NCBI RefSeq assembly: GCF_900148505.1
Contig: NZ_FRXO01000005.1
Coordinates: forward strand, 186,001 to 250,000
Origin: Pseudoxanthobacter soli DSM 19599
GTDB taxonomy: Bacteria; Pseudomonadota; Alphaproteobacteria; Rhizobiales; Segnochrobactraceae
Direction: 5' to 3'
Length of the DNA stretch: 64,000 nucleotides
Part shown: positions 1 to 11,813 of the stretch, piece after piece
How the letters are laid out: each line of letters starts with the position of its first letter
Numbering within the stretch: position 1 is the first letter of the stretch
Position numbers and translations under genes: made by a program
The notes under the pieces: model-generated
What the model was told of the DNA's origin: nothing
The model's input: only the letters and a program-made list of their open reading frames with translations
Databases searched by the model: none

Positions 1-416
1 CCGGCGCGGTGGCGGCGGCGGTGAAGAATGCGGTCTCCGCAGGCGTCGGCACCCGCTTTCTGGGGGTCGTCGGCGATTTTTCACGGCTTCCGGTGGCCGG
101 TTTCGATTTCATTGTCTCGAATCCGCCCTATATTACGTCTAGTGATATGGCTTCACTTGATCGGGGCGTGCTCGAATACGATCCGGCATTGGCACTCGAT
201 GGCGGTCCGGACGGGCTCGTCGCCTACCGTGCGCTCATCCCCGCGGCGTTCGCCGCCCTCAAGCCGGAGGGACGGCTGATCGTGGAGATCGGCGCCGGGC
301 AGGAGCGCGACGTCGCCGCATTGATGACGCGGGCGGGGTTCGAAGCGGTGTTCGCGCGGCGCGATCTGGCGGGGCTCGACCGCGTGATCGAAGGCCGGCG
401 GACGACGGCAAGATGA
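1..416 (+). CDS. prmC: Peptide chain release factor N5-glutamine methyltransferase, 3' part (PrmC/HemK)
   Basis: The open frame enters from the left edge and ends at a TGA at 414-416, so only the C-terminal part of the protein is present. It carries the NPPY motif (in the stretch FIVSNPPYI), the glutamine-binding signature of the PrmC/HemK class of S-adenosylmethionine-dependent methyltransferases. It then follows the class I methyltransferase fold through the segment LIVEIGAGQ to the end. PrmC methylates the GGQ glutamine of release factors RF1 and RF2 in the cytoplasm. In many Rhizobiales prmC lies just upstream of a DUF4167 gene, as it does here. The N-terminal helical domain and the SAM-binding glycine loop lie outside the window. 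Confidence 0.9.
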   Translation, partial: GAVAAAVKNAVSAGVGTRFLGVVGDFSRLPVAGFDFIVSNPPYITSSDMASLDRGVLEYDPALALDGGPDGLVAYRALIPAAFAALKPEGRLIVEIGAGQERDVAALMTRAGFEAVFARRDLAGLDRVIEGRRTTAR

Positions 417-1102
417 GCCAAATGTTCAGGAAAATCGCCTGAAAATAGCCCTTGGAAATCAGCGCCGAAGCGGCTAACGTCCATTTCGCCGAAGCAAAGC
501 GCTGGTGATTGCAGCCGAAGGGGGGCGACGATCACTGGGATGTGACGTCCGGCAATGGCTTTTGCCTGCCGCGCGGTTCACCCGGACAAGGCCGGAGACG
601 ATTTCTCTCCCGGTCGGTTCACGAACCGGTGGCGTTCGGACATCGTATCTGCAATCCAGTGCCTCGGTAATACAACGCCGTGCCGCCGGAACGCACCGTC
701 CCAAGGAACGCACCTTCCCCAAGGGCTGGCGCGTGCTCCGGCAAATGCCGAGAGGCGCTGAATTTCATGGGCTGTCGTCGTTCTCCGCCTTGCGGGGGAC
801 GGGTCTTGGATATTCGCGTGGGGCTTGAACATCCGCCCTTGTGGCAGGGGAACCGAGGGGCGCGAACCGAGGGGCGCGATCTGGATTTCGGGCGTCGACA
901 CCGCCGGAAAGCAAGCCGGCCCGCATCGGTTCAGGATGCCGCCGGGTAAACGGGAAGCCATGACCAGGAATGCCGGAGGCCGCATGCGGCCGGCCGGTTG
1001 GGCGACGCGCCGCGCAGGCCTCTGGCCGTCTGCGGTGACGCCGGTGAACGGGCGAGGCCACGCGCGGCGTGGCGGGGCCCTTTCTTTTAGAGAAGCGATC
1101 GG
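417..1102. other. Long intergenic region between prmC and the DUF4167 gene
   Basis: This 686-base gap has no open frame I can support in any of the six frames: those present have no ribosome-binding site and low-complexity Arg/Ala/Pro/Ser composition typical of GC-rich noise. It contains a perfect 14-base tandem duplication (aaccgaggggcgcg at 851-864 and 865-878). The last 25 bases, with a short T-rich run, lead into the DUF4167 start. It presumably holds the promoter and a long leader for that gene. I do not recognise a structured RNA in it. Confidence 0.5.
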
Positions 1103-2143
1103 ATGAGACAGGGAAATCCCAACAAGCGCCTCCGTGGCAGGAATAACAACAATAACAATAATAATAACGGCAATAACAATCGGAAAGGCCCAAATCCGTT
1201 GACGAGGACTTATGAGTCCAATGGGCCGGATGTGAAGATTCGTGGCACTGCGCTGCACATCGCTGAAAAGTACATGCAGCTTGCGCGCGATGCCCAGTCT
1301 TCGGGCGACACGGTTACCGGCGAGAACTATCTTCAGCACGCCGAGCATTATTATCGCATCATCGCTGCGGCGAATGCGACCTCTCCTCATCCCGTGTTCG
1401 TGCGGGAGGACGATACCGCCGACGACGATTTCGACGGCGCGCGCCAGGAAGGCCGCTACCAGGACTCCAACAATCGCTACGACAACAACGTCCGCAGCGA
1501 GGGCAACCGCTTCGAGGGCCAGCGCCAGGACCGTCCCGAGCGCCAGGAGCGCCAGGACCGTCCCGAACGCCAGGACCGTTCGGAGCGTTCGGAGCGCCAC
1601 GACAATCGCCAGGAAGGCGGCTATCGCCACGAGGGCGGCCGCAACGGCGATGCGCCCTACCAGCAGCGCCCGCGCCACCAGCGCTTCGAGCGCCCGGTGT
1701 TCAACAACGGCGACCCGACCCTGCCCCCCGGCCTCGGCCAGCAGCCCGATATCGCGCCCGAGCCGGTGAACGCCGCCCGCGCGCCCGCCGCCCCCGCCCC
1801 GAGCCCGGCTCCGGTTCCCGCTGCGGCTGACGAGGCGCAGCCGGCCGTTGCATCGTTCGAGGCGGAGGTGCCGCCCGTTTCCGCAGAAGCCGCGCCGGCC
1901 GAGCCGGCCCCGCGGGCGACCCGCGGCCGTGGCCGTCCGCCGCGCACGCCGCGTCCGGCCGCCGAGGCCGACGAGGAGATCGCGAGCGCTGCCCAGGTTC
2001 CGGACGCCGAAGCCGAGGCGGGTGACGAGGAGGGCGCCGCGCGCCCGCGCCGCCGGGTTCGCGGCAGCCGCGGCCGCGGCCGTCGCTCGGCCGAGGCCGC
2101 CGAGGCCGTGGGCGAGCCGTCGCTGCCGCTGGGCGGCGAGTAG
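1103..2143 (+). CDS. DUF4167 domain-containing protein, asparagine/arginine-rich
   Basis: 346 residues. The N-terminus is an RG/N-rich basic tract (residues 1-30, with a run of nine asparagines), followed by the conserved DUF4167 region at about 34-95, which contains the motif HIAEKYMQLARDA and the Tyr-rich helix NYLQHAEHYYRI. The rest is low complexity: repeated RQDRPERQ units (about 135-180), then Ala/Pro/Glu-rich sequence and an arginine-rich C-terminus with RGRGR motifs. Such composition suggests RNA binding and disorder, but the function is not established. The gene follows prmC after a long leader and ends at a strong intrinsic terminator. The family is characteristic of Alphaproteobacteria. 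Confidence 0.85.
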   Translation: MRQGNPNKRLRGRNNNNNNNNNGNNNRKGPNPLTRTYESNGPDVKIRGTALHIAEKYMQLARDAQSSGDTVTGENYLQHAEHYYRIIAAANATSPHPVFVREDDTADDDFDGARQEGRYQDSNNRYDNNVRSEGNRFEGQRQDRPERQERQDRPERQDRSERSERHDNRQEGGYRHEGGRNGDAPYQQRPRHQRFERPVFNNGDPTLPPGLGQQPDIAPEPVNAARAPAAPAPSPAPVPAAADEAQPAVASFEAEVPPVSAEAAPAEPAPRATRGRGRPPRTPRPAAEADEEIASAAQVPDAEAEAGDEEGAARPRRRVRGSRGRGRRSAEAAEAVGEPSLPLGGE

Positions 2144-2186
2144 GCCGCAACGCACCGGTCCAGCGACCGGACGCATCGAAATCGGG

Positions 2187-2216
2187 AAAGGCCGCGCCGG
2201 CTGGCGCGGCCTTTTT
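2187..2216 (+). terminator. Intrinsic terminator after the DUF4167 gene
   Basis: A perfect 12-bp stem (2187-2198 with 2203-2214, arms aaaggccgcgcc and ggcgcggccttt) with a four-base loop ggct, ending in a run of Ts (2212-2216). It lies 43 bases after the DUF4167 stop and ahead of clpB. Confidence 0.85.
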
Positions 2217-2401
2217 CATGTCCGGGCGGGCGCGTTGAAGCCGTGCGAAATATCCGCCGAACCCCCCTTCCGTGTCGTTCCTGCAACACCATATGAAACC
2301 CGGTGCCGGAGCCATCCGGTGCCGCGGAGGCCGTTTTGAGGCTCCGCAATCCGCGATGCCCGCCATGCCGCTAGGGTGGCCGGGGCGGAAAGGAGAGGGA
2401 C

Positions 2402-5000
<2,599 letters not shown>

Positions 5001-5023
<23 letters not shown>

Positions 5024-5075
5024 GCCAAGCGCCGCGGCCTGAATCGGGCGACTTGGCCAATCGGGCGACTTGGCC
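5001..5075. repeat. Two adjacent short tandem duplications at the 3' end of clpB
   Basis: ctgagccaagcgccgcggc occurs at 5001-5019 and again at 5020-5038 (period 19). It is followed by aatcgggcgacttggcc at 5042-5058 and 5059-5075 (period 17). The clpB stop TGA at 5021-5023 lies at the start of the second 19-mer, so the duplication sits across the end of the reading frame. Confidence 0.9.
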
Positions 5076-5106
5076 TGAATCGGGCGCCGTGAAGGCTTGA
5101 AGACCA

Positions 5107-5142
5107 ACGGGCCGGATGCCATCGCATCCGGCCCGTTTTTTT
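5107..5142 (+). terminator. Intrinsic terminator between clpB and the first chemoreceptor gene
   Basis: Perfect 13-bp stem (5107-5119 with 5124-5136) and loop catc, followed by seven Ts (5136-5142). It lies 84 bases beyond the clpB stop. The run of As seen from the opposite strand means it may also work, more weakly, for the convergent chemoreceptor gene. The same hairpin is duplicated at 7578-7607. Confidence 0.85.
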
Positions 5143-5159
5143 GTTGGTGCCGCCGCGCG

Positions 5160-7277
5160 TCAGGCGGCGCGGACGGTTTCGAGGAAGCGGTTGACCTCGT
5201 GGCCGAGGCGTTCTGCCTGCGAGGACAGCGCCGAGGACGACGACAGCAGTTGCGACGCCGCGGCGCCGGTCTGGTCGGCCGCGCCCGCGACCCCGGTGAT
5301 GTTGCGCGTGACCTCGCCGGTGCCGGAGGCGGCCTCGGTGATGTTGCGCACGATCTCATGGGTGGTCGCGCCCTGCTGCTCGACCGCGGCCGAAATCGAG
5401 GCCGCGATATCGTCCATTGACTGGATGCGCCCGGCGATGCCGCCGATCACGCCGACCGCCCGCTCGGTTGCGGCCTGGATGGTGCCGATCTGGGCGGAGA
5501 TCTCGCTGGTGGCGCGCGTAGTCTGCTCGGCGAGCGTCTTCACCTCGGCGGCGACCACCGCGAAGCCCTTGCCGGCATCGCCCGCCCGCGCCGCCTCGAT
5601 GGTGGCGTTGAGGGCGAGCAGGTTGGTCTGGGCGGCGATGCCGGAGATCAGCTGCACGACATTGCCGATCCGCATCGCGCCTTCCGACAGTTCGCGCACC
5701 AGGGCGCCGGTCTGGCCGGCCTCGGACACCGCGAGCTTCGACATGCCGGCGGAGCGCTCCACCTGGCTGCCGATTTCCTGCACCGACGCCCCCATTTCCT
5801 CCGCCGCGCTCGCCACCACCTGAACGTTGTTGGCGGCCTGCTCGGCGGCGGCGGCGACGGTCGTCGCCTGGGCCGCGGTCTCGGTGGCGGCCGAGGACAT
5901 CGATTCGGCGGTGTGCTGGAGTTCGGTCGCGGCGGAGGACACCGCGGCGACGATGCCGCCGACGGCGTTCTCGAAGCGGTCGGCGAGGTCCTGCATCAGC
6001 CGGCGCCGTTCGACCGCCGCCTCGGCCTCGCGGGCCTTCGCCTCGGCCTCCAGCGCGGCATTGCGGATCATGTTGTCCCTGAAGACCTGCACGGCCGCGG
6101 CCATGTCGCCGATCTCGTCGCGGCGGCCGACGCCGGCGATCTCGGCTTCGGTGTCGCCGGCCGCCAGGGTGCGCATCGAATCCGACAGCCGTGTCATGCC
6201 GCGCACCACGCGCCGGTTGACGACGACGAAGCCGGCGACGGCGAAGAGCACCGTGAATACGACGACGACCGCGATGATGATGAAGCCCCGATTGGCATCC
6301 CGGTGTTCGGCGTGGGCGTCATCGACCACGAGCGTGACAGCGAGGGTGGCAGTGTCGGCGATCTTCGAAAGGCCCGCCCGGGCATCGACGCGCCACTTCT
6401 CGAAATCGATGTCCGGCATCTTGCCGGCGGTTAGCGCTTCGGAGACCGCCTCGCGGGCCTGGTTCAAGGGGCCGGTGAAATAGGCGGCGTCGGCTTCGGC
6501 CTGCGCCGCCTTGAGGCTGTCCGGAATACCGGGGCTCGAGATCATCTCGCTCGCCATCTTCCAGGCGAAACGGGCGGTGTCGTTGGTATCGTCGAGGGCG
6601 TGGAGTTCGGCCGCCGTCATCAGCCGCTTCTCGGCGAGGGCCGCGTTCAGCGCGAACACGTTCTGTCCCGCCATCGAGCGGGCGGACCAGACGAGGTTGC
6701 GAATCTGGATGAGCCGGGAGGTGGCGGGATCGAGCGCCTGCATCTCCTGTTCGACGATCCTGGAGGCCTGCTCGACGCTGTCGATGAGTGCGGTTCCACG
6801 GTCGAGATAGCGATCGCGCAGGGCCTTGTCGCGCGAGGCGACCGGCTGGCTCAACGCGGCGTCATAGTCCCGCCGCACGGCTTCCCAGGCCGTGAAGGCA
6901 GCTTCGAGACTGGCACGAGCCTGCGCTTCTTCCTTGCTCGGCAGGGCGGCAAGCCCGGCAAGCGCCCCCTGAACGGCGGTCGTCACCTTGCCGCGGGCGG
7001 TGGACACGGACTTCTGCAGGTTCGCGCCGTCCTGAGGCTCGCGAATGAGGGCGTTCGAGCCGTCGCCGCGCTCGACACGGACATTTGAAAGCGCCGCGAA
7101 AAGGTCACGGTCGATGATGGCATAGGAGGCAACGCTCTCCGTGATTTCTCTTTCTTGATACTCACGGTGCAGCCCCCATGCCGAAAGACCGATGGTAATC
7201 GTCATAAGGACGGATAATATTCCAGTCAGTGTGACTTTGATCGATAGAATCTTCGGACGTGAAATCGCTGTATCCAT
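5160..7277 (-). CDS. Methyl-accepting chemotaxis protein, copy 1
   Basis: 705 residues. A transmembrane helix at about 14-34 leads into a roughly 290-residue, mainly helical periplasmic sensor domain (about 40-325). A second membrane helix spans about 331-353, followed by a HAMP domain (about 354-405) and a cytoplasmic signalling coiled coil (about 440-695). The hairpin tip carries the family motif around QTNLLALNATIEAARAGD. No CheR-tethering pentapeptide (xWxxF) is visible at the C-terminus (ends ETVRAA). The receptor would transmit ligand binding to CheA/CheW at the cell pole; the ligand is unknown. It is one half of a tandem duplication with 7630-9747. From about residue 355 onward I count only eight differences between the copies, while the sensor domains differ at many positions. 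No other chemotaxis gene is nearby. Confidence 0.95.
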   Translation of the reverse strand: MDTAISRPKILSIKVTLTGILSVLMTITIGLSAWGLHREYQEREITESVASYAIIDRDLFAALSNVRVERGDGSNALIREPQDGANLQKSVSTARGKVTTAVQGALAGLAALPSKEEAQARASLEAAFTAWEAVRRDYDAALSQPVASRDKALRDRYLDRGTALIDSVEQASRIVEQEMQALDPATSRLIQIRNLVWSARSMAGQNVFALNAALAEKRLMTAAELHALDDTNDTARFAWKMASEMISSPGIPDSLKAAQAEADAAYFTGPLNQAREAVSEALTAGKMPDIDFEKWRVDARAGLSKIADTATLAVTLVVDDAHAEHRDANRGFIIIAVVVVFTVLFAVAGFVVVNRRVVRGMTRLSDSMRTLAAGDTEAEIAGVGRRDEIGDMAAAVQVFRDNMIRNAALEAEAKAREAEAAVERRRLMQDLADRFENAVGGIVAAVSSAATELQHTAESMSSAATETAAQATTVAAAAEQAANNVQVVASAAEEMGASVQEIGSQVERSAGMSKLAVSEAGQTGALVRELSEGAMRIGNVVQLISGIAAQTNLLALNATIEAARAGDAGKGFAVVAAEVKTLAEQTTRATSEISAQIGTIQAATERAVGVIGGIAGRIQSMDDIAASISAAVEQQGATTHEIVRNITEAASGTGEVTRNITGVAGAADQTGAAASQLLSSSSALSSQAERLGHEVNRFLETVRAA

Positions 7278-7567
7278 GAGTGGCGTCCCAACCGGTTTAA
7301 TGTGACTCGCGGATTCAGGACGCTATTTCCGCTATCTTACCGGAAGCTATCGCGCTGCTTCGTCAATCTTTCCTGAAGCTGTCGCGCTGTTTCGCCAAAT
7401 CGTCATATTATATTAATCATATATTTATCCGCATTAAAAAAAGTGCCATCAAGCCGGGCATAAGTTGAAGCCTTTAAATTCACGCGCTGCGTTTTCGGCG
7501 CGGGCCGTCCGGTGGTCGCTCGCCGGAGGCCGCGCTGTCGCGATGCCGCGATGAGCGCCGTGAAGGC
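7278..7567. promoter_or_regulatory. Upstream region of chemoreceptor copy 1
   Basis: A 290-base spacer, AT-rich between about 7400 and 7450, presumably with the minus-strand promoter of copy 1. It resembles the region upstream of copy 2 (compare ggacgctatttccg near 7318 with ggacgctatttcgg near 9788). It holds an imperfect 20-base direct repeat, gaagctatcgcgctgcttcg at 7343-7362 and gaagctgtcgcgctgtttcg at 7375-7394, not doubled upstream of copy 2. I could not assign -35 and -10 boxes with confidence. Confidence 0.45.
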
Positions 7568-7577
7568 TTGAAGACCA

Positions 7578-7611
7578 ACGGGCCGGATGCCATCGCATCC
7601 GGCCCGTTCTT
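7578..7611 (-). terminator. Duplicated hairpin at the 3' end of chemoreceptor copy 2
   Basis: The same 13-bp stem and catc loop as at 5107-5136 (here 7578-7590 with 7595-7607), and the same preceding sequence (gcgccgtgaaggcttgaagaccaac). The T-run is broken on the plus strand (tcttgtc) and weak on the minus strand. Its role here is probably termination of the minus-strand receptor gene; mainly it marks the extent of the duplication. Confidence 0.6.
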
Positions 7612-7629
7612 GTCAGGGGGGCGTGCGCG

Positions 7630-9747
7630 TCAGGCGGCGCGGACGGTTTCGAGGAAGCGGTTGACCTCGTGGCCGAGGCGTTCGGCCTGCGAGGACAGCG
7701 CCGAGGACGACGAGAGCAGCTGCGACGCCGCGGCGCCGGTCTGGTCGGCCGCGCCCGCGACCCCGGTGATGTTGCGCGTCACCTCGCCGGTGCCCGTCGC
7801 CGCCTGGGTGATGTTGCGCACGATCTCCTGAGTGGTCGCGCCCTGCTGCTCGACCGCGGCCGAAATCGAGGCCGCGATATCGTCCATCGACTGGATACGC
7901 CCGGCGATGCCGCCGATCACGCCGACCGCCCGCTCGGTTGCGGCCTGGATGGTGCCGATCTGGGCGGAGATCTCGCCGGTCGCGCGTGTGGTCTGCTCGG
8001 CGAGCGTCTTCACCTCGGCGGCGACCACCGCGAAGCCCTTGCCGGCATCCCCCGCCCGCGCCGCCTCGATGGTGGCGTTGAGGGCGAGAAGGTTGGTCTG
8101 GGCGGCGATGCCGGAGATCAGCTGCACGACATTGCCGATCCGCATCGCGCCTTCCGACAGCTCACGCACCAGGGCGCCGGTCTGGTCGGCCTCGGACACC
8201 GCGAGCTTCGACATGCCGGCGGAACGCTCCACCTGGCTGCCGATTTCCTGCACCGACGCGCCCATTTCCTCCGCCGCGCTCGCCACCACCTGGACGTTGT
8301 TGGCGGCCTGCTCGGCGGCGGCGGCGACGGTCGTCGCCTGGGCCGCGGTCTCGGTGGCGGCGGAGGACATCGATTCGGCGGTGTGCTGGAGTTCGGTCGC
8401 GGCGGAGGACACCGCGGCGACGATGCCACCGACCGCGTTCTCGAAGCGGTCGGCGAGGTCCTGCATCAGCCGGCGCCGTTCCACCGCCGCCTCGGCCTCG
8501 CGGGCCTTCGCCTCGGCCTCCAGCGCGGTGTTGCGGATCATGTTGTCCTTGAAGACCTGCACGGCCGCGGCCATGTCGCCGATCTCGTCGCGGCGGCCGA
8601 CGCCGGCGATCTCGGCTTCGGTATCGCCGGTCGCCAGGGTGCGCATCGAATCCGACAGCCGGGTCATGCCGCGCACCACGCGCCGGTTGACGACGATGAA
8701 GCCGGCGACGGCGAAGGCCAGCGCGACCGCGACGAGAGCCGCGATGATGGCGAAGCTCCGATTGGCCTCGTGGTTGTCGGCGTTGGCGTCATCGACCACG
8801 AGCGTGACCGCGAGGGTGGCGGTGTCGGAGATCTCTGCAAGGCCCGCCCGGATATCGACGCGCCACTTCTCGAGATCCACGTCGGGCACCTTGCCGTCGG
8901 ACAGCGTTTCGGCGACAGCCTTGCGGGTCTGGCTGAAGGGGCCGGTGAAATAGGCGGCGTCGGCTTCGGCCTTTGCCGCCTTGAGGCTGTCCGGGATGCC
9001 CGGGCTCTCGATCATCTCGCTTGCAATCGTCCAGGCGAACCTGGCGGTGTCGTCGGTATCGTCGAGGTCGGTGACTTCGGCTTCCGTCAGCGGCCGCTTC
9101 TGGGCGAGGGCCGTGTTCAGCGCGAGCGAACTCTGCCCGGCGGACGAGCGGGCGGACCAGACGAGGTTGCGAATCTGGACGAGCCGCGAGGTGGCGGGAT
9201 CGAGCGCCTGCATCTCCTGTTCGACGATCCTGGAGGCCTGCTCGACGCCCGCGATGAGGGCGCTTCCCCGGTCGAAATAGCGATCGCGCAGGGCCTTGTC
9301 GCGCGAGGCGACCGGCTGGCCTACCGCGGCGTCATAGTCCTGCCGCACGGCTTCCCACGCCGTGAAGGCGGTGTTGAGCGCGGCGTGGGCCTGCGCTTCT
9401 TCCGCGGCCGGCAGGGCGGCAAGCCCGGCGAGCGCCGCCTGAACGGCGGTCGTCACCTTGCCGCGGGCATTGGTCACGGACTCGCGGAGGGTCGTGTTGT
9501 CATTGGGTTCCTGCAACAGCGCCGTCGAGCCGTCGCCGCGTTCGACACGGATATTTGACAGGGCGGAGAAAAGATCGCGGTCGATGATGGCGTACGAAGC
9601 AACGCTGGTGGCGGTTTCTTTCTCTTCATACGCGCGGTGCAGCGCCCATCCCGACAGGCTGATCGTAATAGCGATCAATACAAGCAATATAGTCGCCAAT
9701 ATTACTTTGATGGAGAAGAGGGTATTGCCTGCCGACCCAGAATTCAT
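7630..9747 (-). CDS. Methyl-accepting chemotaxis protein, copy 2
   Basis: 705 residues, the same length and architecture as copy 1: membrane helix at about 13-34, helical periplasmic domain to about 325, second membrane helix at about 331-353, HAMP, and a methyl-accepting signalling domain. The HAMP and signalling parts are almost identical to copy 1 at protein level, and largely so at DNA level. The periplasmic domain has drifted while retaining blocks such as VASYAIIDRDLF, ASRDKALRDRY and VEQASRIVEQEMQALDPATSRL. This suggests a new or altered ligand range with a shared output. Promoter region and terminator hairpin were duplicated with the gene. Confidence 0.95.
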   Translation of the reverse strand: MNSGSAGNTLFSIKVILATILLVLIAITISLSGWALHRAYEEKETATSVASYAIIDRDLFSALSNIRVERGDGSTALLQEPNDNTTLRESVTNARGKVTTAVQAALAGLAALPAAEEAQAHAALNTAFTAWEAVRQDYDAAVGQPVASRDKALRDRYFDRGSALIAGVEQASRIVEQEMQALDPATSRLVQIRNLVWSARSSAGQSSLALNTALAQKRPLTEAEVTDLDDTDDTARFAWTIASEMIESPGIPDSLKAAKAEADAAYFTGPFSQTRKAVAETLSDGKVPDVDLEKWRVDIRAGLAEISDTATLAVTLVVDDANADNHEANRSFAIIAALVAVALAFAVAGFIVVNRRVVRGMTRLSDSMRTLATGDTEAEIAGVGRRDEIGDMAAAVQVFKDNMIRNTALEAEAKAREAEAAVERRRLMQDLADRFENAVGGIVAAVSSAATELQHTAESMSSAATETAAQATTVAAAAEQAANNVQVVASAAEEMGASVQEIGSQVERSAGMSKLAVSEADQTGALVRELSEGAMRIGNVVQLISGIAAQTNLLALNATIEAARAGDAGKGFAVVAAEVKTLAEQTTRATGEISAQIGTIQAATERAVGVIGGIAGRIQSMDDIAASISAAVEQQGATTQEIVRNITQAATGTGEVTRNITGVAGAADQTGAAASQLLSSSSALSSQAERLGHEVNRFLETVRAA

Positions 9748-10202
9748 TGATAGCGCCCCAGCTGATTTTACGTGATTCGTGGAGTCTGGACGCTATTTCG
9801 GGTATCTTGCGTGAGGCTATCCCATCTCTTTATCAATAAGTAATATTATAAGAATTGCATATTTTATGTGCGTTAAAAAAGAATTCTATCTAGACGGGTA
9901 GAAAATTGAAACATGTCGTTCTGCTTTGTATGTCCGGCCGGTACGGCGGAAGATAGCCACTCTCACGGACGGGCTGGGGGCGCGCAAAATCCGGTTCCTG
10001 AGCCGGCTTCTGCCGTGGTGCCACTCTGCCGCGCGGCCCCGGAGATGCGGTGAGCGGACGCGGTCCGTCCGGCCGCTCGCCGGCTCCATCGCCCGCCGCC
10101 CCCTTGCATGTGCCGGGGTTCCCGGTCCAAATCCTCGCCGGAGCGGGTCACCGTTCCGCTTGTCCGGTTTCCCGGTTCCCGCCGCAGGATAGTCACGACG
10201 CC
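9748..10202. promoter_or_regulatory. Divergent intergenic region between chemoreceptor copy 2 and the GH17 gene
   Basis: A 455-base divergent spacer. The left third (about 9820-9915) is strongly AT-rich and resembles the upstream region of chemoreceptor copy 1, so it likely carries the minus-strand receptor promoter. The right part is GC-rich and should hold the promoter of the GH17 gene. I see no supported gene in it. Confidence 0.4.
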
Positions 10203-11813
10203 ATGAGCGCCCGCCGTTCGACCCGCTTTCTCTCCGTTCTCGTGGTGGCCCTCGTCGCGGCAGGCTGGTGGTGGCTCGGCCGCCCGGTCGCGGTGCCGCC
10301 GTCTCCGCTCGCGCCCGGCGAGGAGATCGCGTGCCTGTCCTATGCGCCCTATGAGGACGAACAGACCCCGTTCGATCCGACGCTGTTCATCCAGCCCGAG
10401 CAGATCGACCGGCAGCTCGCGGAACTCTCCAAGGTCACGTCCTGCGTGCGGACCTATTCCACCGGGCAGGGGCTGGCCGCGGTGCCCGACATCGCCCGTC
10501 GCCACGGGCTGAAGGTGCTGCAGGGCATCTGGCTCGGCCGCAACCGCACGGACAACGCCAAGGAAATCGCCACCGCCATCGAACTCGCGAAGGCCTATCC
10601 CGACACCATTCGCGGTTTCGTGGTCGGCAACGAGGTGCTGCTGCGGCGCGACCTCTCCCGCGACACCCTGATCGATGCCATCCGGACGGTCCGCAAGGCG
10701 GTCGCGCCGATCCCGGTGACCTATGCCGACGTGTGGGAGTTCTGGGAAGAGAACAAGCCGATCGCCGACGAGGTCGATTTCGTCACCATCCACATCCTGC
10801 CGTACTGGGAAAACGACCCCGTGGACGTGAACGGCGCGCGCGACCACGTCGAGGACGTGCGGCGCGAGATGGGCGACCTGTTCAAGGGCAAGCCGATCCT
10901 GATCGGCGAGACGGGATGGCCGAGCCGCGGGCGGATGCGCGAGGGGGCGCTGCCGTCGCCTTCCAACCAGGTGCGCTATCTCTCCGAGATCATCGCGCTC
11001 TCCAAGAAGAACGGCTGGGACTACAACCTGATCGAGGCGCTGGACCAGCCCTGGAAGCGCGCGCTCGAAGGCACCGTGGGCGGCGAATGGGGCGTGCTCG
11101 ACGACGACGGCGCCGTGAAGTTCCACTGGGGCGTGGCGATCAGCGACCATCCCGGCTGGCGCTGGCAGGGCGTGGTCGGCATTCTCGCCGCCGTGCTGGT
11201 GTTCGTCGCCGGTGCGGCGGCCCGCGGGCGCGGCGCCTATCGGGTTGCCTTCCTCGCGCTCGTGTGCGGCTTCGCGCTGCCGTGGTGGGCGGAGGAAGCG
11301 CCCGTCATCAGCCTGGACGGCTGGGACTGGGCGCTCGCGCTCGCGACCCTGGTGCTCGGCATCGCCATGCCGCTTCTGGCCGCCCGCGCGGTTGCCACCG
11401 CCGCCGCGCGCCCGCGCCTCGAGGCGGTGCTCGGGGGAAAGCCGGCCCCCGCGGGCCTCGCGCCGGTCGGCCGCCTGATCGGGTGGTGCCTCATTCCGAC
11501 GCTGGTGCTGGCGGTGCCGACGCTGATCGCGCTCCTCGCCGATTCGCGCTATCGCGACTTCCAGTTCGCGGCTTTCGCGCCGCTTGCCGCGGCCTTGCTG
11601 ATCGTGCCGGCCATCGGCCCCGCGGGGCGGTCGGAACGTCTGTTCGCTCTTGTGATCGTGGCGGCCGCCATCGGCGTGGTGGCGAACGAAGGCGTGCTGA
11701 ACTGGCAGGCCTGGGCGTTCTCGATCGTGCTCGCCGCGCTCGCGGTCGCACTCAGGCCGTTCAGCCGCGGGCTGTCCGCGCCGGCCGCGCAAGCGACAGG
11801 ATCGCGAGCGTGA
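10203..11813 (+). CDS. Membrane-anchored glycoside hydrolase family 17-like glucanase/glucosyltransferase
   Basis: 536 residues from the ATG at 10203. A signal-anchor helix (about 9-25) is followed by a GH17-like TIM-barrel (about 40-320), then about seven hydrophobic segments to the C-terminus (about 335-530). The two catalytic glutamates of GH17 are visible: the acid/base in VVGNE (Glu144) and the nucleophile in IGETGWPS (Glu236). GH17 enzymes cleave or transglycosylate beta-1,3-glucans; bacterial members fused to membrane domains have been linked to branching of periplasmic or capsular beta-glucans. The catalytic domain should face the periplasm. An earlier in-frame start at 10050 exists, but the preceding residues are low complexity. 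The 3' end overlaps the convergent gene by 53 bases. The exact substrate cannot be told. Confidence 0.85.
   Translation: MSARRSTRFLSVLVVALVAAGWWWLGRPVAVPPSPLAPGEEIACLSYAPYEDEQTPFDPTLFIQPEQIDRQLAELSKVTSCVRTYSTGQGLAAVPDIARRHGLKVLQGIWLGRNRTDNAKEIATAIELAKAYPDTIRGFVVGNEVLLRRDLSRDTLIDAIRTVRKAVAPIPVTYADVWEFWEENKPIADEVDFVTIHILPYWENDPVDVNGARDHVEDVRREMGDLFKGKPILIGETGWPSRGRMREGALPSPSNQVRYLSEIIALSKKNGWDYNLIEALDQPWKRALEGTVGGEWGVLDDDGAVKFHWGVAISDHPGWRWQGVVGILAAVLVFVAGAAARGRGAYRVAFLALVCGFALPWWAEEAPVISLDGWDWALALATLVLGIAMPLLAARAVATAAARPRLEAVLGGKPAPAGLAPVGRLIGWCLIPTLVLAVPTLIALLADSRYRDFQFAAFAPLAAALLIVPAIGPAGRSERLFALVIVAAAIGVVANEGVLNWQAWAFSIVLAALAVALRPFSRGLSAPAAQATGSRA

Noticed and set aside
851..878. Tandem 14-mer upstream of the DUF4167 gene as a regulatory array
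   Set aside because: Only two copies and far from the start (over 220 bases); noted in the spacer entry but not enough for a claim.
7669..9558. A 629-codon plus-strand open frame across chemoreceptor copy 2
   Set aside because: Antisense shadow; the receptor on the minus strand has all expected domains.
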